Assembly (NCBI GenBank): GCA_942159475.1
Contig: OW804098.1
Location: 78,981,178-79,045,177, forward strand
Direction of reading: 5' to 3'
DNA from: Sthenelais limicola
Taxonomy: Eukaryota; Annelida; Polychaeta; Phyllodocida; Sigalionidae
Length of the DNA: 64,000 nucleotides
Positions 32,721 to 45,123 of this stretch are shown in pieces. Numbering within the stretch: the stretch's first letter is position 1; each line of letters starts with the position of its first letter. The notes below the pieces were generated by a model. That model saw nothing but the letters and a program-made list of their open reading frames with translations. It ran no database searches and was not told where the DNA came from. A program made the position numbers and the translations under genes.

Positions 32721-35700
32721 ATTGTTACAAGGAACAGTCCGGGAAACACAATAAACAAACACTTTCAGGTAGTGAGTGGCAAGTTTTCCTCTCACATACA
32801 TTGATATAGTCTGTAAAAATATAATAATTAGATATACCACAGATTATTGAATATAATGTGAATATTACGATGCAAAAAGGCATGTTTCAAATTATAATTT
32901 TGTTAACTATATTTGGTGCCCCACTGCGTGTCCGTCCCTGATCATATTACTGCCAACTATTCACAGAACTTAATAATTTAGTGTAGATGTATATGTATAG
33001 TATTAGATGTATCATTTATCCGTGTCTTACCCAGTGTAATATATGCCGCTCTTCTAGTACTGTACTAGCTTAACTGCAGCTTCAAGCTTTTCTCGATTTC
33101 GGAATATAAAATCCACAGTGTCAGTCTTTCTTTACTTCTTTACGCGAACTTTAGAAACGTTCCTACTTACCTTTGTAGGAAAATGTCTAAATTATGAAAG
33201 GGTAGGATAAGGAAAAGGGAAGTGATACGTGTTCACAAAAGATAGCTATCTTCTGTATAAGGTATCCCCTCTTTCCCATCAACGTTGCGGCTATATTAAA
33301 GTTGCAATCCCTGCTAAATTTAGGTAAAAATATGTTGTCATATTTATCATGTTTTATTCAATTCTAATTTAGTAAGGGATACCGGTATCTGTATTTGATA
33401 CCTCAGCGACCTATGTTTCTAGTAGTGTGGAACTGTGCTATAAAAAAAGGGTTCAAGCTTGACACCAAATTTATTTTATTTAAATAGGTTCTGCTGGGAT
33501 TGCAGCCTTAATAGTATTTACACCTGTCACCTCTCTCATAGGGTAATATGCTAATCAATGTGTCAGCAACTGCTTTACTGACACTCTCACAGCTGGCTAT
33601 GTAATACTTTGTTATTGTTTGTCACTACGTGTCAGTTGATGTCTTAATCATTATAAATTGCTATGAATTGAAAATTTTGAGTTACCACAGCCATCAAAGC
33701 GTCCAAATGAGGAATATCTCACGTTCACATTGTGCCTTAGACTAGTTGATGGGGTGTAGTTGTAGCATGTAATCCAACTCTATCTATGCAGGTATTTAAT
33801 CATAATTAATCTGATTTCATGGATATATCTAAGATAACTGGTGTAGCGACGTATTACTTGAATGAGATTCACCCAAGGGTTTATCGTGCAAAAAGTCGAA
33901 ATGATTTCGATCGATCATTTCTGTATGTCTCAAAACCTGACCAAAGTGTTTTATATTGTGCCTTGAACAGAGAAAGACAAACATCTATATTATTTTTTTA
34001 ATATGAATGATGTTTTTATTAGATAAACACATTTCAGGTATAGGGTTTGAATGATAAATCCAGAGTTTCATCCCCTCGATATGTGTTTTATCGATTTTAG
34101 GACAAATAAAATGTATGTACGGTCCTGTTTTTAAAGGGAGCAAACATATTTTTCTGAGTCATTTACATATTTTACATAGCATCTTTCTATAAAACCGAGA
34201 TTCTGAAAATACTATGTAATTATTTGTACTTAATCAGTGCCTAGTACATTTATAGAAATCAATCATTCCGTGACTGGTATACCTCCAAGTTCATTATTGG
34301 ATTCATGTGTGTTGGTCGATCAAATATTTAGAGCCTACTATGTAGACATTCCAATAGATCGCATAATTGATATGGTAACTTGAAGCGTTCATTTTGTGAA
34401 CCTCGTTGAATGGAAAATAATTTGAAGAGGAGCGGTATTAACCGTTACTTCACAAACACTATTCCTCTGCATTTCCGTGGTCGAGTCTATCAACCAAAAA
34501 CTTAAATTTTACTTACATGTCTCGTTATGTGTCTATGCCCTTTTGTTGCCTTTTCTTGGCCATACGGTGCCACCAGGAACGTATAATAATACCCTGGTCA
34601 CTAACTTTCTTTTAAGAATTGTCATTGGTTTTGCGATATATCGAGTGCCAGGTTTTTAGGATATTCATTTTTTGTTGTGGTTGTTATGCCATTTATAAGC
34701 GACAGAGGTAATCTCCTTTAGTGGTGTTAAATTAAACAGATTGAACAGAATAAGTGATGTTTTGAGTGGAAGAATATGGATTGAGATAGATCGAGTTATG
34801 CATAGGATTTTACAGCGGAACATTATGTTAATACATGAGGTTGATATTCCATAATACACCACATATGCTACAATGTGTAAACAATTTTTAAATAAAAGAT
34901 GAAATCCCATTATTTTGTATTAAAATTGTTAGTGTTTGTTTCTTTTTTTAAAAAATGTTATGACTACTTGCGCAATTCGCATACTGCTAGGCGTGCGCCC
35001 CCCCCCCCTACACACTCACACACTTACATACACCTGTGTGAATCCAGAAAGTATCCGCACAAGGTATTTATTTGTAGGAAGTAAATGGGTTATATTTCAA
35101 CGCTTTTAGATTGTTTTTATATTTAAATTTCCGACGAACTACCCTCCACCCACCCGTCGCGTCACCCCACGTCCCACCCGGGCCTCGGCGCTGTTTATTC
35201 AGTCAATAAACAGCGCTATCCATTTCGAATCCCATCTGCCGGTTACGTTGAACGGTTGATTAGCGTGAACGTGACTTCCGGCTCGTACGGAACGGAACAA
35301 GGGATCGGAATGGTCAACGCGATAATGGCGTGGATGTAGCTGTGTTGGTTGAGTGTTGGTTGAAACAAAAATGGATTGTGGAAGTGTGAGTGCCTGAATT
35401 CCATGCGTCAATAGACATTCTCAGCGGGGAAATTATTGAATGCAGGTGGATAAGGAACATCGTGGAGTAAGAGCAAAAACGTTGGACCCTAGCTGTCTGT
35501 GCACTGTTCGAAATTGTAAATAGAGTCATTCTGACTTCTTCCAAGGAAGAAGCGGAGGGTGCCGACCGTCTAGAGTATATGTGGCACCAGGAATCGGCAG
35601 GATATCGTCACAACAGGAGAAGTCTTGGGCTATTTACTTTACTAAACATGGAATTATTTGTACATTGACATTGCCCACCATCCCGCCCACCTCCCTCCTA

Positions 35701-35787
35701 TGGCGTCTCCCGACGCCTTCCAAATCGTTTCGTTTCTTAGCTTTAATCTTCACATCGCTGATCGGCGCTGTGGATTCCCTGCTGCTA

Positions 35788-36140
35788 TGACGTCATTACA
35801 TGGGCCTCGTTCTGGGTAGGGTTCCGGTGGGGAATCCCCGCGACTATGACGTCGTTACACGAAGGTAACCGAGTGTTACCGAGTATTCGTACGGCCGAGG
35901 GGGGTTAAGGCTTAAGCACTGGACATCGCTAGACATGTGTTGGGAAATCAGGGTATGTGCATTACAAGTACAATATAGACACTATGAACTCCGACGTTTT
36001 ACTTCGGAAACATGTGAAGGATGTGAAATCCGTACTTGGTTTCTGTTATGGAGGGCGAAAACATAGGTAGTTGGGTGAGCGAGACGGATTTGCCAGACTA
36101 AAAAATAGCCCCCGGGTGGGCGGGGTGCGTTCTGACGTCA
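35788..36140. promoter_or_regulatory. Cluster of CRE-like TGACGTCA sites
   Basis: TGACGTCA at 35788-35795 and 36133-36140 and TGACGTCG at 35847-35854; another TGACGTCA lies at 36849-36856. The first two sit in an imperfect direct repeat of about 30 bp (GGA(T/A)TCCC...CTATGACGTC(A/G)TTACA) spaced about 59 bp. The patch is GC-rich and CpG-rich, like a promoter or enhancer, but no coding gene follows within reach. Confidence 0.45.
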
Positions 36141-36399
36141 TGGTAAAATGCAGGCATTGCTTTGCTCTGCCACTAGCACCTCCTCGTCCAGAAATTTAAC
36201 CCACGAGTATTTTTGGGTGGTGTTACTTAATGATTTTTTTCTGTTTTTGAGAGTTGGGGTTTCTTATTTCAAGGAAAATAGACCCATCCACCCACCCTAG
36301 CTCTCTCTATCCCTCCTACCTACAATATCCATTTGATTTAGTGTTAAATAATGTAGACGTACACACCACAACGTGCTGTGTACACTACGCTACCCGCCC

Positions 36400-36407
36400 T
36401 ATAAATA
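36400..36407 (+). promoter_or_regulatory. TATA-box-like motif
   Basis: TATAAATA preceded by a GC-rich CCCGCCC, 260 bp downstream of a CRE-like site. It could serve a non-coding transcript. No ORF of note follows. Confidence 0.3.
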
Positions 36408-39400
36408 CATGTCAACATGGGTGTTATGTAATGATGGCAGTGGCTAGTCCCTAGTACTGTGTGGGGTGGTTGAAGCTATGTAAACATGGTGGGAGTAAGT
36501 GACCACAGGTAGAGGGTGCATGAATGTTTTCAAAACAACATTGGTAGACCATGAATGCAGTAGTTTTTCCAGACAAAAGAGTAGCTAACTAAGTCAAGTT
36601 TCTCTCAGATGAATTACAGGTCGCAACTTACATGGGATAACAACCAATTTTAGGCCATAAGGACGGGTCGTTATTATATGGGGAGAGGACGCTGATTCAG
36701 GGGGCGACAGGAAGAATTTCTGATGTGGGATTCCACCCTCATAGAGGGCGGGTCAGTCGCGCCTCATCTAGTTTTATCCATGGCTGATGATTCCATAACC
36801 TTATTGCACTGGAGCAAGCAGCCTGACGGCAAAAGGCACCCTCAGTATTGACGTCATTTCCTAGGCATTCCCGATGCAATCCTTATCTGGAAAATAACTG
36901 ATATCCTTGAAAATATGTAGCAGGTCTAATCATGTTTGAATGGAATGCCACACTTCCTTGTCAGCGACGCATCGTGAACATGTCGGCTATAGCTCAGAGT
37001 AGCTCTAAGGGTCAAGTTACTTTTCTCTCAGATTTGAATTCCCCAATGGAATCTCTGTCACATTCTTCATTAACAAATATCAATTAATCTAAGGAATATA
37101 TAATGTTGGTATTCCACACAAATGTCCCTACTTATGCAAGTCATCGAAAACTACAAATATATTTTCAAATGACACATAGTCAAAATAGTGATCTTAGCCA
37201 CTTTAATATTGAATTCCATGATAACGTTGGGAAATATATAAAACGTATCAGGTAACTTTTTCCTGAGTCAGACCTTCGGTACTTTGTTTCAACGTCTCTT
37301 CAACAATGAGTTGCATGAATTTATGGAAACTACACGGGCAATTGACGTTAAAATTACAATACAAAGGAAGAAACAGTAGGTTAGTTTGGTGTGAGAGGAA
37401 TTAAAGAGAAATTTATGTGCTTGTTTTGTTACCTCAAACACCATACTTATTCAATCGGACCCTTTTTGATAGCCTGTTTAGTATTATTTCGCATGACCAC
37501 CCATCACTTGGCTGGCATCAAATGAGATTCAATGGGCCTTTCTTCTCTCAAGGGAATCAACGGAAGTCTACCTTTGTCGATATTTGGAAGACAAAAACCT
37601 TTAATTGAAGTACACGAGCATACACTCTTGTTGGAAAACTGTTGTTTGATTCCTTTTAGTTCATATCTGGCTCTCTAGTTTTTCCTTCTTTAGTCAGATA
37701 ACATTAATTTTCGCAATATTATACCAGATAAAAATATATTCAAACATACATGACCTACATGATTTATAAACTTTGAAAACGTATAATACTATTATGCGAT
37801 ACTAGTAAATTACATAATTGTATAGTATTCCCCATTTATTCTGGGTCTTGAGTAGCTATTATAGAAACCCAATATCAATAAACAACACCAACACCAATCA
37901 AGCTCGTATTCCTTGTTGGCTCCCAACTCTTTATTCTCGTACCAAGCTCATGGATGTGTACCGCCACAGTACTCAACTCTATTCAGTAGAACACAACGCA
38001 CATCTCAATTAATATATGATACAATAGATAATATGGGTGTTTACACTACACAAAGCAGACTTGTACACTTTTTCAATGGTTCAGGGGATTCAAGTTCCGG
38101 ACTTCGTTGGAGCCCATCTGCAAGAGTTTTGTCTCTTTAGAACAGAGGAGGTCACACCACCGACCGACACCGACCTGTGTGTGTGTGTGTGGGGGGGGGG
38201 GGGGGGTGTTAACATTTGTCTATGTCATGATGTCATAATGTGCAAGATCAAGTTCATCTATAATTTAACAAATAAAGGTGCAGTCAAACGTGCTATCATA
38301 ATTATGCAGGCCAGATTCCTTATAATTATGACATAACATATCTATTTTGAAAGGAAGGAAGGTATATCACCCTGTCACAAAAGAAGGACTTGGTCTTTAG
38401 TTGACTCAGCTGTTGATGTGGACTCGGTATGACCTAATGAAATGTGTGTTGTTGGAATACGCATTACTAAATAATATACCAATTACTGTATATTTAGGAT
38501 ATGAATTACACAGAGTGCTGTTCTCATCACAACCTGAGACATTGTATAACATTTTAAATCATAATACTAAAGAGCAATTACAATGACATCATAGTGACAC
38601 AAGCTTGAAGAGATAATAATAATTAAAAAAAGTGTTATTATTTTGTTGATAAAATACCAGAAACAATGGCAATTTTTATAAATCAATGCCTAAAAAAATC
38701 CACCTGGCGCGGCGTGATTTGATTACTTACAGTAATTATATAAAGCGAAATAAATCTGGAAAAATTCAAATCTACAATACCTGAACTCTAGAGGAAATCA
38801 GAAAACGTTCAGGTTAATCGAGAATTCAGCTAAAGAGAACACATAAATTATATTAAGTTGGAAGTCTGCAGGGAAATTGCAAAAGGTTCAGGTTAACTAA
38901 AAATGCAGGTAAACCGAGTTCAGCGGAACACAGTGCATACATTTATTATCGACTCACTGGGAAATTTAATCTTGCACCATTAACAAAATTAGAAGGAATG
39001 ACCATTATGTTAAGGCAAGCTCATTGACTTCATTTAATGAATCGTTGTCTTTCAAATATAGTCTCTGCATCGCATTACAATGAATGTATTTAAATGATTA
39101 ATAGTTAATCTGGTTGTATCATTGGCAATCCCTTGCCTCGACGATCTTATATTCACCAAAACGCTATACACCAATCCATCTGGTCCGCGGAGCTGATTAG
39201 CACTGTCTGGTGATATATCCGACAAATGGTATCGTTCGAAATCATAAGTTTGAAGCCAATTAAATGTCTAAAAAATAACTGAATGGCGTGCGTTTACTTT
39301 ACTCAAAATCACCAAATTGATACTTCTGATAATTTTCATAACCGTTCTTCCAATAGCAATAGTTTTATCATGTATCAATTAACTTAATTTCGGTTGAAAG

Positions 39401-39429
39401 AATAGTAAATTAATAATTGGAAAAAAACA

Positions 39430-39500
39430 AGGGCGTCTACCTCGCAGTATGGGTGTTTGCGTGGAGTTCAAATCCCAATTGGGTCTGTTCTGAGAATTGA
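39430..39500 (+). mobile_element. 5'-truncated tRNA-derived SINE fragment
   Basis: GGGCGTCTACCTCGCAG followed by GTTCAAATCCC (39466-39476) matches the middle and box B of a tRNA-like SINE head. Box A has been replaced by an A-run. Confidence 0.5.
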
Positions 39501-41482
39501 AAAGTTGGCAATCTCAGCGCTCTGTAAGTAATTGCGAGCGTACCAGGATTGGCTCGTTTTTCACTTATTGCCCCGGGAATTATTTTCATACACGTAATCC
39601 TCTAACGATTTCCAGGGACCTGTTTAATTGCTGTATAGTACGATAATCATCAAATTCTGAGGGCGAAGGTGTGTTCGATATACTAAATATTATAGGTGTT
39701 ACGTGTACTGGGTAGGTTATATGGGCGATTAAAAACGTTCAGTTTGTGTGTTGAATATTCAATCTTTATGGAGGAATATTAAAGACAGTATTGGAATTAT
39801 CATTTGGGAAAATCATCCAGCTCCCCTACACCAAAACTATCCTTACTTAGATGGCTCTGAAGTTAGAGTACAGATTATTTTAGGTAATACGAATCCACCT
39901 TTTGGACCAATACATTTTAGAAGTTATTTTGCAGATAGTAGCATTAGTATATCTCAGAGAACTGCCATAGGTGACTTAACAGAAATGCTCTATAATCTCT
40001 AGTGTGATTGTTTGTAATAATTCCTTATATAAATCTTGAGATGACATGAGTTATAGAGCAACGCTCCACACTCAGGCTATTTATTATGACTGGTTAAGAC
40101 TTGTATTTAGGTATTAAGAGACCTGATTGACATGCGACTTTTACATGTTTTTGTGAAACTCTGTGATAATTTAATTAGATTGGATGTAGCTGAAATGAGT
40201 AATTCTCAGAAAGCAGGTACAAGAAACCATGTTCTATATATTAAATAAAATATAAAACAAACTGACCGAGTATTGTCACTTGTTATCACGACGCATGCCA
40301 TTTTATTTATAACTTTTTTTCATTTCATTATTCACTGGCCTATTTCTACCACATGGGGTGCAATGTCAAAATGCCCCAGTATAGATCGGCATGAGACATG
40401 CAAGTGTCAATGTCCCAATTTATTTTTAATAATATTTAAGCCTATGTGTATGTTATATGTGTGTCGATTGTTTACTTATTTGGTGCAATACCTAGAATTA
40501 TAAGGGCCCCCAGTCACTGTATAGGCAGACTTCTCCTGGAGAGCTGTACTACCGTATGCTGTATGATGATGAACTGACTGGAAGCCCTGCCACCTTGAAC
40601 ACTGACCATGCTATAACTTGCTATACATGAACACTGTGTTATATTGAAGTCTAATAAAAGAAGCCATTCTGTACTCCACGCCTTACCTTATACCTACTGA
40701 AACTACAAGCCAAGCACTATATCCCTATTGAGACGTCTAACCAATCGAAGCTACCCCTATTTATAAGTATATCGCGAGAGATCCGAGTAATTAGAGTAAC
40801 TCCGTAATCCATTAGTAATAATCCCTGATTGTAGTGTCTACGCTCTACAGACACTAACACAAGGAGACATGCATGGAAAACGATTCTTATACTAAAAGTG
40901 GATTGGTATCTTAGTAAACAGTTTGAAAGTTACAGTTTGGGGCTGCTAAACAAGTTAGATCGACTTTTCTTTTTAGATTATGATCATTCCAGTGTGTAAT
41001 ACATATCAAATGACCCTCTGTTCGGGTTTAAACTAAACACGACAGTCTAAAAAACAGACTCACCCCTTCGTGGTTCGTCCGCTTGTTGGACGTGTCTCAA
41101 ATGTCTGATATGATGCAATATGTACATGGGGTGGCGGGGGTGGCAGCCCATCAACCACACAATTGCCTTAATTTAAGTATTTTATTAATAATTTAAAGAC
41201 ATAATTATCTACTCGAACTTACAAGTCAAATCTTATATTATACCCGCAATAACCAAATCCCCACACAACGTCTGGAAGGACGGACGCAACCACGGCTGAG
41301 ATTATTCTTGATTATGTATTTATTATGTTTGTCTAATATTCGTCTTTATTACGTAATAATGCATTATTATCATTATTTATTACACCCTATTATGTCAGCT
41401 GAGGTGAGTAATATGGCCCAAGTGTCATAGGGGACATCGGGCATTTTTATTCTTTTTGATCTCCACGGGCAGAAGACCTCAC

Positions 41483-41524
41483 GTACGGTCATCAAAGCTG
41501 AACAAGATCTCCGAGGTTAAGCAG
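41483..41524 (+). other. 5S rRNA-like fragment
   Basis: GTACGGTCAT, then CTGAAC, then GATCTCCGAGGTTAAGCAGC follow the order of the 5' half of animal 5S rRNA (ACGGCCAT, CUGAA, GAUCUCGGAAGCUAAGCAG), including the internal box A. The expected downstream box C is absent at its normal distance; a weak resemblance (GTGGTGACCGC) lies about 110 bases further on. It is probably a 5S pseudogene, an interrupted copy, or the head of a 5S-derived SINE. Confidence 0.4.
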
Positions 41525-42465
41525 CCAACTGCACTCACCACGGCAGCCATCTTACTTTTGCCGCGCGGGAGCCTGGGCGGCGCATTAAATTCACCGCGCA
41601 GCGTTGTGACTTCACCAAAGAGCTGGGCGTGGTGACCGCTCAGATCCTTCTGCTTAAGCATGGGGCCAAAATGTAACTGTCACTAATCTTATGAACATTT
41701 TTTTAAAATAAAGGAACCTTTGGGCTCCATTGAATAAAAATAATCATCTTTAACCTTTTTTATTCCATCTATATTAGCCTACTCCTGTCACACTTTAACA
41801 AGTGGTGGCGCGTTCTTGTCATCCAAGATGCAAGTAATTTGCATTTTGCTATACTTACTCTGTATATATAGGGTAGCCAACCTACCTACCCCAGTTAGTT
41901 ACCTGCCATATTACACCAAGGTATACCATCATATTACTTCAATTGTACCAGGAATAAACTACAATTATTTCTCCGTTACCTTTATGTTACACAGAGCAGG
42001 ATATATGACCTTATTCCGTGTTACAGGCCTGTCTACTTGGTTGTAGCATATATATATATCCATATTTTTTTTTACATAGGTGTGTTTATACCTTAATAAT
42101 TAAATAGGTGCAATGGGAATTATATAGTTCCTCCACATATCATTAGTTTATTAACAAATATAGATATCGGAAAGGTAAAATAACTGATTTAAAGGATATA
42201 AAATATAACACAGCGCTATAGCGTAGGGTGTTTTTAAAGCTTTTATCTTAACTGGTTTTCCCGACATCCCCGGGTGAGGTTTTCAATCGTCCCAGCTGCA
42301 CAACGACTATATAGTTTGACTGTTGTTCTGCCTTGTTGTCTAATTGTCATGGCAATAAAATAATTCAAACCAAACCAAATTAATGCATTAATCCCTCTTT
42401 TGAATTTCAGGATGTTCTGCTAAAATACCTAGACTTCCTGAAATGCGAAATTAGCATGTTCTTAA

Positions 42466-42828
42466 AGCTGCATTATCAGCTATTACGACAAAGCAAAGCT
42501 TACCAAATTTACATATTAAAACTTATAAAACTAAATTTATCAATAATCTGCAGCTGTTATGTTTATACATGAATTTGAAGTCGCATCAGCCGAGCAAAAA
42601 CCGCCGCCGGTGAGTGATAATACGTGAAGTCTTCGCATGAGATGATTTGGGCAGGCCCTCCAAATACAAATGGGGACGTTTTAGAAGCTCTGTCGGAAAA
42701 TCAACTGAACAAAATCCTCCCGAATTTTGGTCAAATGACTTTTAGCTGGTTTGGAAACGAATGGAACAAAAAGTAGAAAATGTTCAGTTCTTGACCGATG
42801 TTAGCTGAGAGTGCAGCTTCGTGCAGCT
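42466..42828. mobile_element. MITE of 363 bp flanked by TTAA
   Basis: Short terminal inverted repeats AGCTGCA...TGCAGCT are flanked on both sides by TTAA (42462-42465 and 42829-42832). A second subterminal AGCTGAGAGTGCAGCT block at the right partly mirrors the left end. TTAA duplications are typical of piggyBac insertions, but the terminal bases are not the usual CCC, so the superfamily is unresolved. Confidence 0.6.
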
Positions 42829-44252
42829 TTAACCCAAGGAAATACTATAGAACCTGTCATATCTTTTCTATTTATTTAATTAAATATTAAATATTATATC
42901 TTATAACGCAGGGGTTGTATTCATACACATTTCAATCTTGAGCATGCACAGACACCAGTATTTGAAACCCACTGAAAGCCATTAAATTGCGTGCAGATAT
43001 CGATATCGGGATTTGAAAGTTTAGATAAGCAAGATCCAAAATTCTAATTTCACCACGTTCGGCCATCGGTCATGTACATAATTATTTCGTTCGTTCTATA
43101 TTATGCTTACACGTTTAATCCATGCATTATTTATCCTTCATCTAAAAGTAACTATGGGTTCTGTCCTGTCCGAAGCAACGGTTAAATGCGAGGGAGGGCT
43201 AGCGTTTCAGATTCACCCTTTTAGATGTCCACTTGTGTTTTCCTGTTTCCCCTATACAGGATTACTTCATATTTAACAACTAAAACATAATGTGTGTTAC
43301 CATTTACCTTTTACTGTATTCGTATGTCTCCTGTATGTCTTTTATCATATTGTGTGTATACCCTTTTATACTAAATTGCTTAGGACAAACATGGCCTTCT
43401 CCTGCGTGGTTGTACCATTTATTGCATGTCTGCCATTGCATTCTAGTCAGAAGGTCTGGTGATTCATTACTTTGTCCACGAATAGAAACAGGAACAACAC
43501 TCCTTATATTGAAATTGTATAAATCTTTCTTGTTTTTATTCTGAATCACCATAAAATCTGTGCAGGTTAAAGAAAACCGTACTTATAAATGGATATCTTT
43601 TTGCCGCTCTCATACAGCATGGGAATATTGTCAATATAAACCTTACATGTTGCAATATCGCATTTGCTTTCTTTGTTGGAAATAGTGTTTGATTGATCTA
43701 AGATGACTTTTTAACTAACTATAGAATTACTGTACCAAGTGTCACTACTATTTTAAAGATTGATATCGATCCACCACCTCAATATTTATGGTCTTGATTA
43801 ACTCAAACATTATACCAAAGATATGTCAGCACCCATTGATTGCTAACACTTCTTTCTACTTAATAAACCTTTTATATATTTTTTCTAGGTAATTCGCTGT
43901 CCCAATAACAAAATTGTCCCAGAGAGATTGACCAATATCTTATTTTTTAGTCAGTCCACTCATGTGTATATCCATGTATGGGCCCCAAGGAGGACTTTTT
44001 TCTTGCGTAAATTATATAATCCTGTGCACTGAGAATATATTTAATATTTTATTTTTCTCATGTATTGGACAGTAAAAGCTAACATTTGTTCCGGTCTACT
44101 GTCATTTCTCCCTACTATTTATTACCAAATCAAATACATGAGTTTTATTATGTTCCTCAAATTTATAATGAGTGTGAACAAATACCAGTTATGGACCTAC
44201 ATCCAAGGCAGCTCCTATCGTTATCGGTCCCTTTTAGCATTCTAAATGTTCT

Positions 44253-44258
44253 TTTATT
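44253..44258 (-). terminator. Poly(A) signal overlapping the stop codon
   Basis: The minus strand reads CTAATAAAAG, so the TAA stop (44259-44257) lies within an AATAAA hexamer (44258-44253). If used, the 3' UTR would be only 15-30 nt. Confidence 0.4.
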
Positions 44259-45123
44259 AGGCACTCTTGGAGGCTTTCCCCTTTGCCTTCTTTTTAGGCT
44301 TTTTCTTCTCCACTTTATTTGTCATCATCATGAGATATTTTTTTATGAGGGCTTCGTCAGCCTCCTTTGGCAGATGGGTATGCTGGCGCCCTATTTTCTT
44401 ACGTAAAGCAGTGTCGTATTCGATCACGCCACTGAGCGGATACCCGTGGAGCAATTTGAGGATCAAGAATCGAATATGTTTTAAAGAGGCCCTCACCTCG
44501 GATGGCCTCTGTTCAATAAAGTACTCCAGAATGAGCAGATTGCCGTAAACGAACTCCTCGAGATTCAAATCCTTAGATGATGCTTTGCCCAAGATAAACT
44601 GATGCGGGCATGGGAGCTTTGACATGAATGTATCATCAGCTCCATCGTCATGTTGATCTTCATAAAACTTCTTTAAAATGCCCCTCTTAAAAGCCTCTGC
44701 TGCTGATTTGGCCTTTTCCAAATCCCTTTTCTCATACTCTGTTAATTCCACTTCCGATTGGACGGAATCGGAAGTTGCACCGCCTTCCACCGAAGAACTT
44801 TTCGCCTCCCCGTCCTGTCCCCCTGTAGTTCCTTCCTCCCCTTCTTCCTCCTCGTTATCGGCTACTCCTTCCAGAACAGAATTTAGATGGTCTACAAGTT
44901 TAGAGACAGCTAACTGCTGGCCAACGTAGAGAGGTAGCACCTCGAGATCATCTTCTGTTATGTCCCTTACAGCCTTCACTGATCCAAATCCCCGGTCTAC
45001 CAACATTTGTAGTGTTCCTGGAGTCAGTCCTGACCGGAGACCCACACGTTCAATATCCCTCCAGGTTTTAAAAACCACCGACTTTGCCTTGGGCTTGGCC
45101 CTGTAATCTATGATTTTTGACAT
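44257..45123 (-). CDS. Intact single-exon ORF, SAM-like plus Gag-like protein, 288 aa
   Basis: The ORF runs from ATG (45123) to TAA (44257-44259) without an intron, frameshift or internal stop. Residues about 20-84 resemble a SAM/helix-hairpin-helix-type domain (ERVGLRSGLTPGTLQML, then GFGSVKAVRDITEDDLEVL). Residues 88-127 are a Glu/Gly/Ser-rich linker. Residues about 130-160 are a charged helix. Residues about 170-250 (HQFILGKASSKDLNLEEFVY, then NLLILEYF) are a helical domain. The tail from 270 is lysine-rich (KVEKKKPKKKAKGKASK) and may bind nucleic acid or direct nuclear entry. This domain order resembles the Gag-like ORF1 of DIRS/Ngaro-type tyrosine-recombinase retroelements known from marine animals. 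That is inference from layout, not a verified match. No reverse transcriptase or recombinase ORF adjoins it. It may be a domesticated gene or an ordinary lineage-specific gene. Confidence 0.8.
   Translation of the reverse strand: MSKIIDYRAKPKAKSVVFKTWRDIERVGLRSGLTPGTLQMLVDRGFGSVKAVRDITEDDLEVLPLYVGQQLAVSKLVDHLNSVLEGVADNEEEEGEEGTTGGQDGEAKSSSVEGGATSDSVQSEVELTEYEKRDLEKAKSAAEAFKRGILKKFYEDQHDDGADDTFMSKLPCPHQFILGKASSKDLNLEEFVYGNLLILEYFIEQRPSEVRASLKHIRFLILKLLHGYPLSGVIEYDTALRKKIGRQHTHLPKEADEALIKKYLMMMTNKVEKKKPKKKAKGKASKSA

Larger units (their letters stand above)
32720..44250. other. Long gap without a supported gene
   Basis: About 11.5 kb of AT-rich sequence. Open frames at 38401-38586 and 39748-40002 (plus) and 43304-43552 (minus) have fairly protein-like composition, but there is no family I can name and no clear splice context. 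A possible LTR-like stretch with AATAAA lies at about 40500-40720. Separate entries cover a CRE-rich patch, a TATA motif, a SINE fragment, a 5S-like fragment and a MITE. Confidence 0.5.

Noticed and set aside
41479..41661. 60-codon minus-strand ORF
   Set aside because: Overlaps the 5S-like fragment and is better explained as an open frame in a GC-rich repeat.
44267..44929. Plus-strand ORFs of 83-106 codons
   Set aside because: Antisense shadows of the 288-codon minus-strand ORF.
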